From assembly GCA_003522145.1 (NCBI GenBank), contig DPGD01000058.1:1-58396 (forward strand): a stretch of DNA of 58,396 nucleotides, read 5' to 3'. Position numbers and translations under genes: made by a program. Positions 49,053 to 56,995 of this stretch are shown one piece after another. The notes below the pieces were generated by a model. It had not been told where the DNA came from. It made no database searches and saw only the letters and a list, made by a program, of their open reading frames with translations. Position 1 is the first letter of the stretch. Each line of letters starts with the position of its first letter. This stretch comes from Clostridiales bacterium. Lineage in GTDB: Bacteria > Bacillota > Clostridia > Oscillospirales > CAG-272.

Positions 49053-50407
49053 ATGTCCGCCTTTCCGAATGAATATCGGAGGAATGATTTTATGAGATGC
49101 CCAAGATGCTTTACAGAATTTGACGATCGGTTGCCCTCCTGTCCGGTTTGCCGTCAGCCTTCTCCCGACGGAAGGCGCGCCGGAAATACCCTTGCACTGG
49201 CGGGAATTGCAGGATCACCGTTTGTGCTGGCGTTGGCGATTCTGTCTACTTTGATGACGGTTCTTCAATTTGTGAGTATTTTTTTGGTTTCCTGTCTTTT
49301 GTATCCTTCATAATTCAGCTGTTGGCTACCATCGGTCTTTGGACGCTGTATACCTCTGCTTCCAAGGGAGCCGTAACCCCTTCGTCCTTCGGACTGATCC
49401 GGTGTATCCCGGTTTATGGGATCGTGAGCAGCAGTATAGTCATGGCCCTGTGCTTGCTGGGAGCAGTGATTTCTTTTGTAGGGGCGGGAGTGATTCGTGA
49501 AATTTTTGAAAAGGAATTGGGAGATGTTTACTTCGATATAGCCGATCTGACAGCCGGAGGGATTGCGGCAATTCTTGCCGTCTTCCTGCTTGTTATGCTG
49601 ATTGCTATGGTTTTCATGTTAATCTATTATATCCGTATGAATACGATTCTCAAAAAAATTTCCGGATTGGTTGTTTCCGGCGTCCCTTATGTGCCCAATG
49701 AGAATTTCTTCTGCGTACTGAGCTTTGTTCTGGCGTTTTTTCAGTTGATCAGTGGGATCACAACATTCTTTATTGCCCCTCTGTCTGGGTTGGTCAGCCT
49801 GATTTCCTGCGGGATGAAGGTGGTCTTTGCGGTATTTCTTCTGACAAACAGAGAAAAAATCGGGCGCATTGCGGCGGGAGAGCCCTTGGAAGGACCGGTT
49901 GCACCCAATGGTCAGCCGAATCCGCCCTACGGTCAACCGGCTCAGCCCTGCGGTCAGCCGAATCCGCCCTACGGTCAACCGGCTCAGCCCTACGGTCAGC
50001 CGAATCCGCCCTATGGCCAACCGGCTCAGCCCTGCGGTCAGCCGAATCCGCCCTACGGTCAACCGGCTCAGCCCTACGGTCAGCCGAACCAGCCCTACGG
50101 TCAGCCGAATCCGCCCTACGGTCAACCGGCTCAGCCCTACGGCCAGCCCGGCCAACCCTATGGCCAGCCGAACCCGCCTTACGGTCAGCCGAACCAGCCC
50201 TACGGTCAGCCGAATCCGCCCTACGGTCAGCCCAACCAACCCTATGGTCAGCCTAACCCGACCTATGGTCAACCGACCCCGTCCTGCATCCAGCCCGAAC
50301 AGCCTGTTAGACCGTCAGAGGCTTCTTTCGGGTCCTCCGATTCCAAGGAAGCTCCTGAAAACCCGGAGGGGGCAGAGAGCGGTGCAGTTCCGAAGCAGGG
50401 AGAATGA
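49053..50407 (+). pseudogene. Zinc-ribbon multi-pass membrane protein with Gly-Gln-Pro repeat tail, frameshifted
   Basis: The first frame (ATG 49053, or more likely ATG 49092 with GGAGG nine bases upstream) gives a zinc ribbon MRCPRCFTEFDDRLPSCPVC and the first membrane helix, then stops at 49313. The second frame carries on seamlessly from about 49286 (FLSFVSFIIQLLATIGLW) through five or so further helices to a 126-residue tail of 7-residue repeats and an acidic end. The join is a run of seven Ts at 49279-49285; eight would restore one protein of about 440 residues (from ATG 49092). The rest is undamaged and the promoter is perfect, so this may be slippage-controlled, a very recent lesion, or a base-call error. 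Function unknown. The tail resembles disordered GYR/GQP-type tails of other Gram-positive membrane proteins. Confidence 0.75.
49910..50287 (+). repeat. Eighteen tandem 21-base coding repeats
   Basis: Eighteen consecutive 7-codon units of the form GQP-x-x-P-(Y/C): GQPNPPY and GQPAQPY/GQPAQPC alternate, later GQPNQPY and one GQPGQPY. The early units form 42-base pairs that are almost identical in DNA, so the array has grown by recent duplication. It encodes a flexible, uncharged tail of the membrane protein. Confidence 0.95.
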
Positions 50408-50415
50408 CAAAAATA

Positions 50416-50613
50416 CAAGGGGTTGTAAAAGAATTTGCTTGTTTTACAGCCCCTCAAAATGCCGGTGGGATTCCGGCATTTTTGATGCGATCTTGGTCGC
50501 TTTTGCCCTTCATATTATAGAAATTCCGGTGGATTTTTCTGTGGATTCTTCCGTGGATTTATCCACAGTCATCGGGGTGTTCAAAAACTCGGTCAGAGTT
50601 TTTGAACACCCCC
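50416..50613. repeat. Two-hairpin convergent intergenic element, copy B
   Basis: Same plan as 5373-5570. Hairpin 1 (50419-50453) is GGGGTTGTAAAA / GTTTTACAGCCCC, followed by TCAAAATGCCGGT and TTTTTGATGCGATC. Hairpin 2 (50574-50612) has a 17-bp stem around the identical loop GGTCA, but the outer stem bases differ on both arms from copy A and still pair. It sits between the convergent membrane-protein and metal-ATPase genes. Confidence 0.75.
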
Positions 50614-50642
50614 TCTTTTTTTGGAATTTCGATTTTCGGTTT

Positions 50643-52565
50643 TTAACTTTTCAATGCTCTTGTTGCATTGAGAATGGCTACCACCGAAACGCCTACATCG
50701 GCAAAGACAGCCAGCTCTCCGGCATAGCTTTCCAGGATATTCAGGCCCGGGAGAACGGCGGTCAGTCCAATGAGGAGCATCACCCCGAATTTCACGGCCA
50801 GAGCAAACACAATATTCTCCTTGACGATGCGCATGGTTTTCCGGCAGATGCCAATGGCCTTGCACACATCGGAAGGGCGATCGTTCATCAAAACCACATC
50901 GGCGGCCTCCACGGCGGCATCGGAGCCCAAGGCGCCCATAGCGATCCCCACATCCGCACCGGCGAGCACCGGGGCATCGTTTATGCCGTCGCCCACAAAG
51001 CAAAGGGTGCTGTTTTTATCCTTCTTTGCCATCAGCTCCTCGGCAATCTGCAGCTTTTCTTCGGGCAACAATTCGGAATAGAACCGATCCAAAGAAAGCT
51101 CTTTGGCGGTTCTTTCGGCGTTTTCCTTCCGGTCGCCGGTGAGCATCACCGTACAAATATCCATCTTTTTCAGTGCTGCAAGGGCGGCGGCGCTGTCCTC
51201 CTTCAGGGCATCCGCAACCAGAATGTACCCGGAGTATGCTCCATCTATCGAAACATAGAGAGCACTGCCCGCTTCAGAGGGAGCCTCCGGGGTGATGCCG
51301 GCTGTAACCATCAGCTTCGCATTTCCCACAAGAATGTTCTGTCCCTCTATGGTTCCGCCCACGCCCATTCCGGCAAATTCTTTGTAGTCTTCCACCGGAA
51401 GCAACGGAGCTTTGCAGGCTTCCTTCACCGCAAGACCCAAAGGGTGAGTGCTGTAGAGTTCCGCAGAGGCGGCAACCTGCAACAGCTTTTCTTCTCGGAT
51501 TCCCCGGGGGCAGATCCTTTGAACCTTGAAATTACCTTCGGTCAGCGTGCCGGTCTTATCGAAAACCGCAGTTTTGCATTTTGAAAGCGCCTCCACGAAA
51601 ACCGAGCCTTTGATGAGAATGCCCTTGGAGCAGGCTCCCCCGATGCCGCCGAAAAAGGACATGGGGACGGAGATGACCAGAGCGCAGGGGCAGGAGACGA
51701 TCAGAAACATGAGAGCGGCGTGTACATAAGGGAACCAGGTCTCCGAGAAATTCCAGACGCCGCTGTGGATTCCGGTGATCACCGAGGGGATCAGCGCCAC
51801 CAGCAGCGCCACTCCGGTGACGAGGGGAGTATAGACTCTTGCAAAAGAGGAAATAAAATTCTCGCTTTTGCTCTTGCGAATTCCTGCGTTCTCCACCAAC
51901 TCCAGAATTTTGCTGACCGTCCCTTCGGAAAAGGGCTTGGTGACCTTCACTTTCAGCATTCCCGAAATATTGATGCACCCGGACAGGATCCCATCGCCTG
52001 TATGTACCTCCTGCGGCAGACTTTCACCGGTCAGGGAGGCCGTGTTCAATTCGGAACGGCCTTCGACAATCACGCCGTCCAAGGGAATCCGATCCCCGGG
52101 GCGGACGGTGATGATCTGTCCCACCTGCACTTCTTCCGGCGCAACCTGTTTCAGCTCTCCGTTTTCCTCCACATTGGCGAATTCGGGCATCATGTCCAGC
52201 AGTGCAGACACGGAATTTCTGGATTTTCCTACGGCGATACTCTGAAACAGCTCTCCCACCTGATAGAAAATCATAATGGCGGCCGCTTCGTGGGCTTCAT
52301 CTGCATTTTTTTCCACAAGGCAGAGCACAAGGGCGCCTAAGGAAGCAACGGTCATCAACAGGCTTTCATCAAAGACCTCGCCCCGGACGATCCGGCGCAG
52401 AGCCTTATAGAAAACATCGTATCCGATGAGCAGGTAGGGAATGGCCATGATCAGAAGGCCCAGCCACCAGACAGGCTTTACGGAATGATTGAAAACCAGA
52501 GCGGCGATAAAGAGAATCAGCGCACCAAGGATCCGTCCCAACTGCTTTTTTTGACTTTTGTTCAT
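50643..52565 (-). CDS. Heavy-metal P1B-type ATPase (Zn/Cd/Pb efflux)
   Basis: 640 residues, an intact P-type pump: actuator motif ASLTGES, membrane metal site SCPCAL in the CPx helix, phosphorylation site VFDKTGTLTEG, the P1B-specific STHPLG histidine-proline, hinge MLTGDRKENA and GDGINDAPVL. The SCPCAL form together with the ArsR/CadC-like regulator points to zinc, cadmium or lead export rather than copper. It has no N-terminal HMA domain; instead a separate 71-residue HMA protein is encoded 25 bases upstream. Contrast with the motif-less relative at 27.9-30.8 kb. Confidence 0.94.
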   Translation of the reverse strand: MNKSQKKQLGRILGALILFIAALVFNHSVKPVWWLGLLIMAIPYLLIGYDVFYKALRRIVRGEVFDESLLMTVASLGALVLCLVEKNADEAHEAAAIMIFYQVGELFQSIAVGKSRNSVSALLDMMPEFANVEENGELKQVAPEEVQVGQIITVRPGDRIPLDGVIVEGRSELNTASLTGESLPQEVHTGDGILSGCINISGMLKVKVTKPFSEGTVSKILELVENAGIRKSKSENFISSFARVYTPLVTGVALLVALIPSVITGIHSGVWNFSETWFPYVHAALMFLIVSCPCALVISVPMSFFGGIGGACSKGILIKGSVFVEALSKCKTAVFDKTGTLTEGNFKVQRICPRGIREEKLLQVAASAELYSTHPLGLAVKEACKAPLLPVEDYKEFAGMGVGGTIEGQNILVGNAKLMVTAGITPEAPSEAGSALYVSIDGAYSGYILVADALKEDSAAALAALKKMDICTVMLTGDRKENAERTAKELSLDRFYSELLPEEKLQIAEELMAKKDKNSTLCFVGDGINDAPVLAGADVGIAMGALGSDAAVEAADVVLMNDRPSDVCKAIGICRKTMRIVKENIVFALAVKFGVMLLIGLTAVLPGLNILESYAGELAVFADVGVSVVAILNATRALKS

Positions 52566-52590
52566 TTTTCCCTCCCAAGGATCGTTCCAA

Positions 52591-52806
52591 TCATTTCACG
52601 GTGCAGTCTTCATCCACGCTTCTGACCGCCGCCCGAACCTTTTCGAGAATGCCTTCCGCCTCCTCGTCTTTGCAGTCCAAGATCATTTTCTGCGCCATAA
52701 AACTGATGGAAACCGAGTTTACCCCCTGGATTTTTTTGATCTTTTTCTCCATTTGAGAAGCGCAGTGCGCACAGTCCAGATTTTCCATTTTCAAAATTTT
52801 AACCAT
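52591..52806 (-). CDS. Free-standing heavy-metal-associated (HMA) domain protein
   Basis: 71 residues: MVKILKMENLDCAHCASQME contains the metal-binding CxxC, and the ferredoxin-like fold continues IKKIQGVNSVSISFMAQKMI. It probably hands metal to the adjacent P1B ATPase, standing in for the fused N-terminal domain that the pump lacks. The ribosome site is AAGAACC-like and weak. Confidence 0.88.
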   Translation of the reverse strand: MVKILKMENLDCAHCASQMEKKIKKIQGVNSVSISFMAQKMILDCKDEEAEGILEKVRAAVRSVDEDCTVK

Positions 52807-52853
52807 GGTTCTTTTCTCCGTTTCTGTTTAAAAATTTTTTCTGAAGCTGATTT

Positions 52854-53255
52854 TTATTCTGCCACATGGTCTAAGCCCAGAAGCAGCATCATTTTTACAT
52901 GGTCGTCACAGAGGCTGTAATATACCGCTTTGCCCTCTCTGCGGCAACGAACCAGCCGGGCGCCCTTCAGAATGCGCAAAGAGTGAGAGACTGCCGACAT
53001 ACTCATCTGCAATTTCTCGGACAGACTGCCTACGGCTTCTTCCTTATCCAACAGCGCACGCAGAATCCGGATGCGGGTTTCGTCGCCGAAAACCTTGTAG
53101 AGCTGGGCCAGCTCGTAAACCAGTTCTTCGTTTTCCAGCCGCTCTTCCTCTTCCGAAGGAAAATAGGGTTGGATCTCTGGTTCTTCGATTCCTCCGGCGC
53201 CCTGTTCCTCTCCGGAGGTTTTTTGGTGTATGTATCGGACTTCATTTTCGCTCAT
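52854..53255 (-). CDS. ArsR/SmtB-family metal-responsive repressor (CadC/CzrA-like)
   Basis: 133 residues from ATG 53255 (MSENEVRYI), where AGGAGGG sits three to five bases upstream; a TTG at 53294 is in frame but lies inside the likely operator. The winged helix is LYKVFGDETRIRILRALLD and MSMSAVSHSLRILKGARLVR. The C-terminal helix DDHVKMMLLLGLDHV carries D and H residues at the alpha-5 metal site seen in SmtB/CzrA-type sensors; an N-terminal cysteine pair, as in CadC, is absent. That favours zinc sensing. First gene of the operon with the HMA protein and the pump. Confidence 0.9.
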   Translation of the reverse strand: MSENEVRYIHQKTSGEEQGAGGIEEPEIQPYFPSEEEERLENEELVYELAQLYKVFGDETRIRILRALLDKEEAVGSLSEKLQMSMSAVSHSLRILKGARLVRCRREGKAVYYSLCDDHVKMMLLLGLDHVAE

Positions 53256-53335
53256 GGGACCCTCCTGTATTTGTTCATTTGAATCATTGTTCAAGTGTAC
53301 ATACGAAGTATACCACGCAAAAGAACCTTTGTCAA
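53256..53335 (-). promoter_or_regulatory. Promoter and operator of the metal-efflux operon
   Basis: Minus-strand TTGACA (53330-53335) and TATACT (53307-53312), spacer 17. Around 53279-53294 the sequence TTGAACAATGATTCAA forms TTGAA/TTCAA arms and is followed by a TGAACAA half-site, resembling ArsR/SmtB operators. It would be covered by the repressor just after the start of transcription. Confidence 0.7.
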
Positions 53336-53374
53336 GCGGTTTTCTGAAATTATCTGAAATTTTTTATGTTTTAT

Positions 53375-53651
53375 GGGACCTCTAAAAATTCAGAGTGCGC
53401 CGAACCGCCGTTAAAGCCACGCTGTTGGGCTATGCTGTGAATTTTCGAGGCTCCCGTATCCTTTCACGGGCCAAGGCCGTGCAGTTTCTCGGAACCACAA
53501 AAAATATTTTGCGCATCCGGCAACGGCGGTTTTGCCGCAGGGCTTTATTGCCCAAAACCTGAATTCGCAAAGTGTTCCGGAGCTTTGGCGCTTCCTTTTT
53601 CGTAAGGATTGCCGGATGCCGAATAGACTTGGAATATTTTGCTTCACCCTT
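53375..53651. repeat. Possible diverged or composite MITE-like element
   Basis: GGGACCTCTAAAAATTC at 53375-53391 resembles the left terminus of the 41412-41567 element, and TTGGAATATTTTGCTTCACCC near 53629 resembles its right end. The interior differs, apart from a GCGGTTTTGCCGC block that matches the element's CGGCAAAACCGC in the opposite direction. No gene is supported in this gap of about 516 bases (53256-53771). Confidence 0.35.
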
Positions 53652-53692
53652 CCAAAATATTTCAGAGCGGCAGGCGTTTGCAGGAATTTTAC

Positions 53693-53721
53693 TTGATTCC
53701 GCCAAAAATATATGGTACAAT
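53693..53721 (+). promoter_or_regulatory. Promoter of the deoC-deoD-deoB/cdd-pdp operon
   Basis: TTGATT (53693-53698) and TACAAT (53716-53721), spacer 17, 50 bases before deoC. Confidence 0.7.
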
Positions 53722-53771
53722 GTTCCAAAGATCAATATTCTGAAGAGCAACGATGTACGAGGAGTTCACCT

Positions 53772-54434
53772 ATGGAAATCCGGGAAATTTTAAGCAAATG
53801 CGACCACACCCTGCTTGCACCCCAAGCTACCTTTGAGGAAATACGGCAGGTCTGCGACGAGGGAATCCGGTACGGCACCGCCTCGGTCTGCATTCCGCCC
53901 TGTTTTGTGAAGGAGGCCAAAAGCTATGTGGGCGACCGTCTGCCCATTTGCACGGTGATCGGCTTTCCCACCGGTGCCCATTCCACGGCGGTCAAATGCT
54001 TTGAAGCGGCAGAGGCTGTACGGCACGGGGCGGACGAAGTGGATATGGTGATCCGTCTGGGATGGGTCAAAGAGAAACAGGAAGAGAAAATTCTTTCGGA
54101 AATCAACGAAGTGAAGGCGGCGTGTGAGGGAAGGCTTTTGAAGGTGATTATTGAAACCTGTCTTCTGACAAAGGAGGAAAAAATCCTTCTTTGTCAACTG
54201 GTGTCCCAATCCAAAGCGGACTATATCAAAACCTCCACCGGCTTTTCTACGGGCGGAGCCACGAAGGAGGACATTGCACTGATGAAGGCTTACTGCGCAC
54301 CCTCCCTGAAGATCAAGGCGGCAGGAGGAATTGGTTCCTTAGAGGACGCCGAGGACTTCCTGCGTTTGGGCGCCGATCGGTTAGGCACCAGCCGGATCAT
54401 AAAATTGGCGGAAAAAATGCAGAATAGGAAATAA
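53772..54434 (+). CDS. deoC: Deoxyribose-phosphate aldolase
   Basis: Cleaves 2-deoxyribose 5-phosphate to acetaldehyde and glyceraldehyde 3-phosphate, the last step of deoxynucleoside breakdown. 220 residues from ATG 53772 with GAGGAG upstream. Key positions: CDHTLLAP at the start, ICTVIGFPTGAH, DEVDMVIRLG (catalytic aspartate), LLKVIIETCLL with the lysine near the active site, and ADYIKTSTGFSTGGAT containing the Schiff-base lysine. First gene of the nucleoside operon. Confidence 0.97.
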   Translation: MEIREILSKCDHTLLAPQATFEEIRQVCDEGIRYGTASVCIPPCFVKEAKSYVGDRLPICTVIGFPTGAHSTAVKCFEAAEAVRHGADEVDMVIRLGWVKEKQEEKILSEINEVKAACEGRLLKVIIETCLLTKEEKILLCQLVSQSKADYIKTSTGFSTGGATKEDIALMKAYCAPSLKIKAAGGIGSLEDAEDFLRLGADRLGTSRIIKLAEKMQNRK

Positions 54435-54551
54435 AGGACACTTTTGGCCGATATTCTGCGGAAGTCCGGAGGGATTTTGGACTTTACGGAGCTTCGGCAT
54501 CCCGGAAGGGAGGAAAGCATCCGATAATTCAAATTGGAAGGAGCAAATACG

Positions 54552-55301
54552 ATGTCAAAAGAATATACACCCCACATTGTCGCCGCCCCGGAGGATTTTG
54601 CAAAGGTCGTTCTGATGCCGGGGGATCCCTTGCGTGCCCGGTTTATCGCCGAAAATTATATGGAAAACCCCCGCTTGGTCAACAATGTGCGGGGAATACA
54701 GGGCTACACCGGGGTTTATAAGGGCACGCCGGTTTCGGTGATGGCCAGCGGAATGGGCATGCCTTCCATGGGAATCTATTCCTATGAGCTGTACCGCTTC
54801 TTCGGCGTGGACACGATTTTGCGGATCGGGTCCGCCGGAGCCCTGCAGGCAGACCTTCCTTTGCGCCGGATCGTTTTGGGTATGGGCGCCTCAACCGATT
54901 CCAATTATGCCCACCAGTATCATCTGCCCGGCGGCTTTGCGCCTCTCTGTTCCTACCGGACTCTGCGTACCTGCACGGAAGCGGCCAAGGAACTGGGCTA
55001 TGGCTATACCGTCGGAAATCTCCTTTCCACCGATGTGTTTTATAACGATGAAGAGCGGCTCCCCGAAATTTTCCGGTCGGTGGAAGCCTATGGAAAGATG
55101 GGCGTTCTGGCCGTTGAAATGGAAGCGGCGGCTCTGTATATGAACGCAGCCCGGTACGGAAAAAACGCTTTGGCCATCTGCACCATTTCAGACAGTCTGA
55201 TTACCGGAGAGGCCCTTTCCTCCGCTGAGCGGCAGGAATCCTTTACCGAAATGATGGAATTGGCTCTGCTAACGGCAAAGAAGCTTACCGACCGGGATTG
55301 A
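54552..55301 (+). CDS. deoD: Purine-nucleoside phosphorylase (DeoD type)
   Basis: Phosphorolytically cleaves purine (deoxy)nucleosides to the base and (deoxy)ribose 1-phosphate. 249 residues from ATG 54552 (MSKEYTPHIVAAP), AAGGAG upstream. Hexameric-type motifs: VLMPGDPLRARFIAENY, GMGMPSMGIYSYEL, ILRIGSAGAL, VGNLLSTDVFYN, LAVEMEAAALY with the ribose-binding glutamates, and ICTISDSLITGE with the catalytic aspartate. Products feed xpt (bases) and DeoB (sugar phosphates). Confidence 0.97.
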   Translation: MSKEYTPHIVAAPEDFAKVVLMPGDPLRARFIAENYMENPRLVNNVRGIQGYTGVYKGTPVSVMASGMGMPSMGIYSYELYRFFGVDTILRIGSAGALQADLPLRRIVLGMGASTDSNYAHQYHLPGGFAPLCSYRTLRTCTEAAKELGYGYTVGNLLSTDVFYNDEERLPEIFRSVEAYGKMGVLAVEMEAAALYMNAARYGKNALAICTISDSLITGEALSSAERQESFTEMMELALLTAKKLTDRD

Positions 55302-55314
55302 AAGGAAGAAGAAC

Positions 55315-56916
55315 ATGAAACGGGTATTTCTGATCGTCCTGGATTCTTTGGGCATCGGCGAAGAACCGGACGCCCGGCTGTTTGGCGACCGGGATTGCCA
55401 CACACTGAAGCGGATTGCGTCGGCTCCGGAATTCCGCTTTGAATCCATGCGAAGGTTGGGTATGGGAAATATCGACGGGCAGGAGTATTTGCCGGGGGAA
55501 GCAAAGCCCCTTGCCGCCGTGGGGCGGTTGCAGGAATGCTCCATGGGCAAGGATACCACCATCGGCCACTGGGAGCTTTCCGGGATCGTTTCCCCCTCTC
55601 CCCTGCCCACCTATCCCAACGGTTTTCCAAAGGAAATCCTTGAGGAATTCCAAAAACGGACCGGCAGGGAAGTGCTGTGCAACCTGCCCTATTCCGGCAC
55701 AGAGGTCATCAAAGCCTATGGAAAAGAGCACATGGAAACCGGGAAACTCATCGTTTATACCTCTGCTGACAGCGTTTTTCAGATCGCCGCCCACGAAGAG
55801 GTGGTGCCTCTTCCGGTGCTCTATGATTACTGCCGCATTGCCCGTTCGATCCTGCAGGGGAAACACGCTGTGGGTCGGGTGATCGCCCGTCCCTTCACCG
55901 GCGCACCCGGAAGCTTTGTGCGCACGGCAGGACGGCAGGACTTTTCCCTGGAGCCGCCGGGCAAGACCCTTCTGGACGCTCTGAAGGAAGAGGGAAAGAC
56001 GGTCTATGCCATCGGCAAGATTTCCGACATTTTTGCCGGCAGAGGCATCACCGAAAAGGTAGCTACCCACTCCAACGCCGAAGGAATGGAGAAAACGCTG
56101 GAGGCCTTGGATCGGAATTTTGAAGGGCTGTGTTTCACCAATCTGGTGGACTTCGATATGCTTTACGGACATCGGCAGGATGTTTCGGGCTATGCCCGTG
56201 CCTTTGCGGAATTTGATGCCTGGCTGCCCTCTTTTCTGAAGAAAATGAGAGAGGAAGACCTGCTCGTTCTGACGGCCGACCACGGATGCGATCCGGGAGA
56301 CGGCCACACCGACCACACAAGAGAATATGTGCCGCTTCTGCTGTTCGGTAAAGGCGTTCGTCCGGTAAATCTGGGTACGAGAAAGGGCTTTGCAACGGTC
56401 GCCGCCACGGTGGCGGAAGCTCTGGGCTCTTCCTACAGAGGCCAAGGAGAAAGTCTTTGGAAGGAGATTGCGCTGCCCACCGAAAAGGAAAAAGCGCTGG
56501 TTAAGGCCGCCCGAAGGGCAATGGAGTATTCCTACGCACCCTATTCGGGCGTGCAGGTGGGTGCGGCGCTTTTAAGCTCCGACGGCAGGATATTTACCGG
56601 CTGTAACATTGAAAATGCCGCCTATACCCCAACGGTTTGCGCCGAACGGACGGCGCTGTTCAAAGCGGTTTCCGAGGGGGTGCGCTCTTTCCGGATGCTG
56701 GCGGTATGCGGCGGAAAAAGCGGAGTTCTTTCGGGCGTTTTTCCGCCCTGCGGGGTTTGCCGGCAGGTTCTGCGGGAGTTTTGCTCTCCGGACCTTCCCG
56801 TTCTGCTGGTCCAAGGGGAGTCTCCCGATCCTGCGGAATCCTCTTTGGAGTTTGAACGCACCACCCTTGGCGAGCTTTTTCCCCGCTCCTTCGGCAGTGA
56901 ATTCCTTTCAGAGTGA
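55315..56916 (+). CDS. deoB: Bifunctional phosphopentomutase-cytidine deaminase fusion
   Basis: 533 residues, ATG 55315 with AAAGGAAG upstream. Residues 1-385 are a whole DeoB: RVFLIVLDSLGIGEEPDA, the catalytic threonine in SMGKDTTIGHWEL, DLVDFDMLYGHRQD and the metal site TADHGCDPGDGHTDHTRE. It moves phosphate between C1 and C5 of (deoxy)ribose. Residues about 395-530 are a whole cytidine deaminase: YSYAPYSGVQVGAALL, TGCNIENAAYTPTVCAERTA (zinc cysteine and catalytic glutamate) and PPCGVCRQVLREF (two zinc cysteines). There is no stop, start or frame change between them, only a ten-residue linker (PTEKEKALVKA). Both are usually separate neighbours in nucleoside operons, so this is a true gene fusion joining pyrimidine deamination to pentose handling. 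Confidence 0.95.
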   Translation: MKRVFLIVLDSLGIGEEPDARLFGDRDCHTLKRIASAPEFRFESMRRLGMGNIDGQEYLPGEAKPLAAVGRLQECSMGKDTTIGHWELSGIVSPSPLPTYPNGFPKEILEEFQKRTGREVLCNLPYSGTEVIKAYGKEHMETGKLIVYTSADSVFQIAAHEEVVPLPVLYDYCRIARSILQGKHAVGRVIARPFTGAPGSFVRTAGRQDFSLEPPGKTLLDALKEEGKTVYAIGKISDIFAGRGITEKVATHSNAEGMEKTLEALDRNFEGLCFTNLVDFDMLYGHRQDVSGYARAFAEFDAWLPSFLKKMREEDLLVLTADHGCDPGDGHTDHTREYVPLLLFGKGVRPVNLGTRKGFATVAATVAEALGSSYRGQGESLWKEIALPTEKEKALVKAARRAMEYSYAPYSGVQVGAALLSSDGRIFTGCNIENAAYTPTVCAERTALFKAVSEGVRSFRMLAVCGGKSGVLSGVFPPCGVCRQVLREFCSPDLPVLLVQGESPDPAESSLEFERTTLGELFPRSFGSEFLSE

Positions 56917-56931
56917 ATTCTCTTCGGCAAG

Positions 56932-56982
56932 ACTGCTCGTTGCCAATGCACTTTGAATATTCTGAGGTATCCAAAAGAGAAA
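56932..56982. repeat. Right-end fragment of the MITE-like element
   Basis: CTTCGGCAAGACTGC followed by TTTGAATATTCTGAGGTATCC resembles the right half of the 41412-41567 copy. Read on the other strand the end is GGATACCTCAGAATATTC, close to that element's left terminus. Located between the deoB-cdd and pdp genes. Confidence 0.5.
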
Positions 56983-56995
56983 AGAGGAACGATCC

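Noticed and set aside
49910..50287. Regular short repeats resembling a CRISPR array
   Set aside because: Units are contiguous 21-mers in coding frame with no unique spacers; they encode GQPxxPY repeats.
49869..51584. A 571-codon plus-strand open frame across 50 kb
   Set aside because: Its first part is the repeat array read in another frame and the rest is antisense to the metal ATPase.
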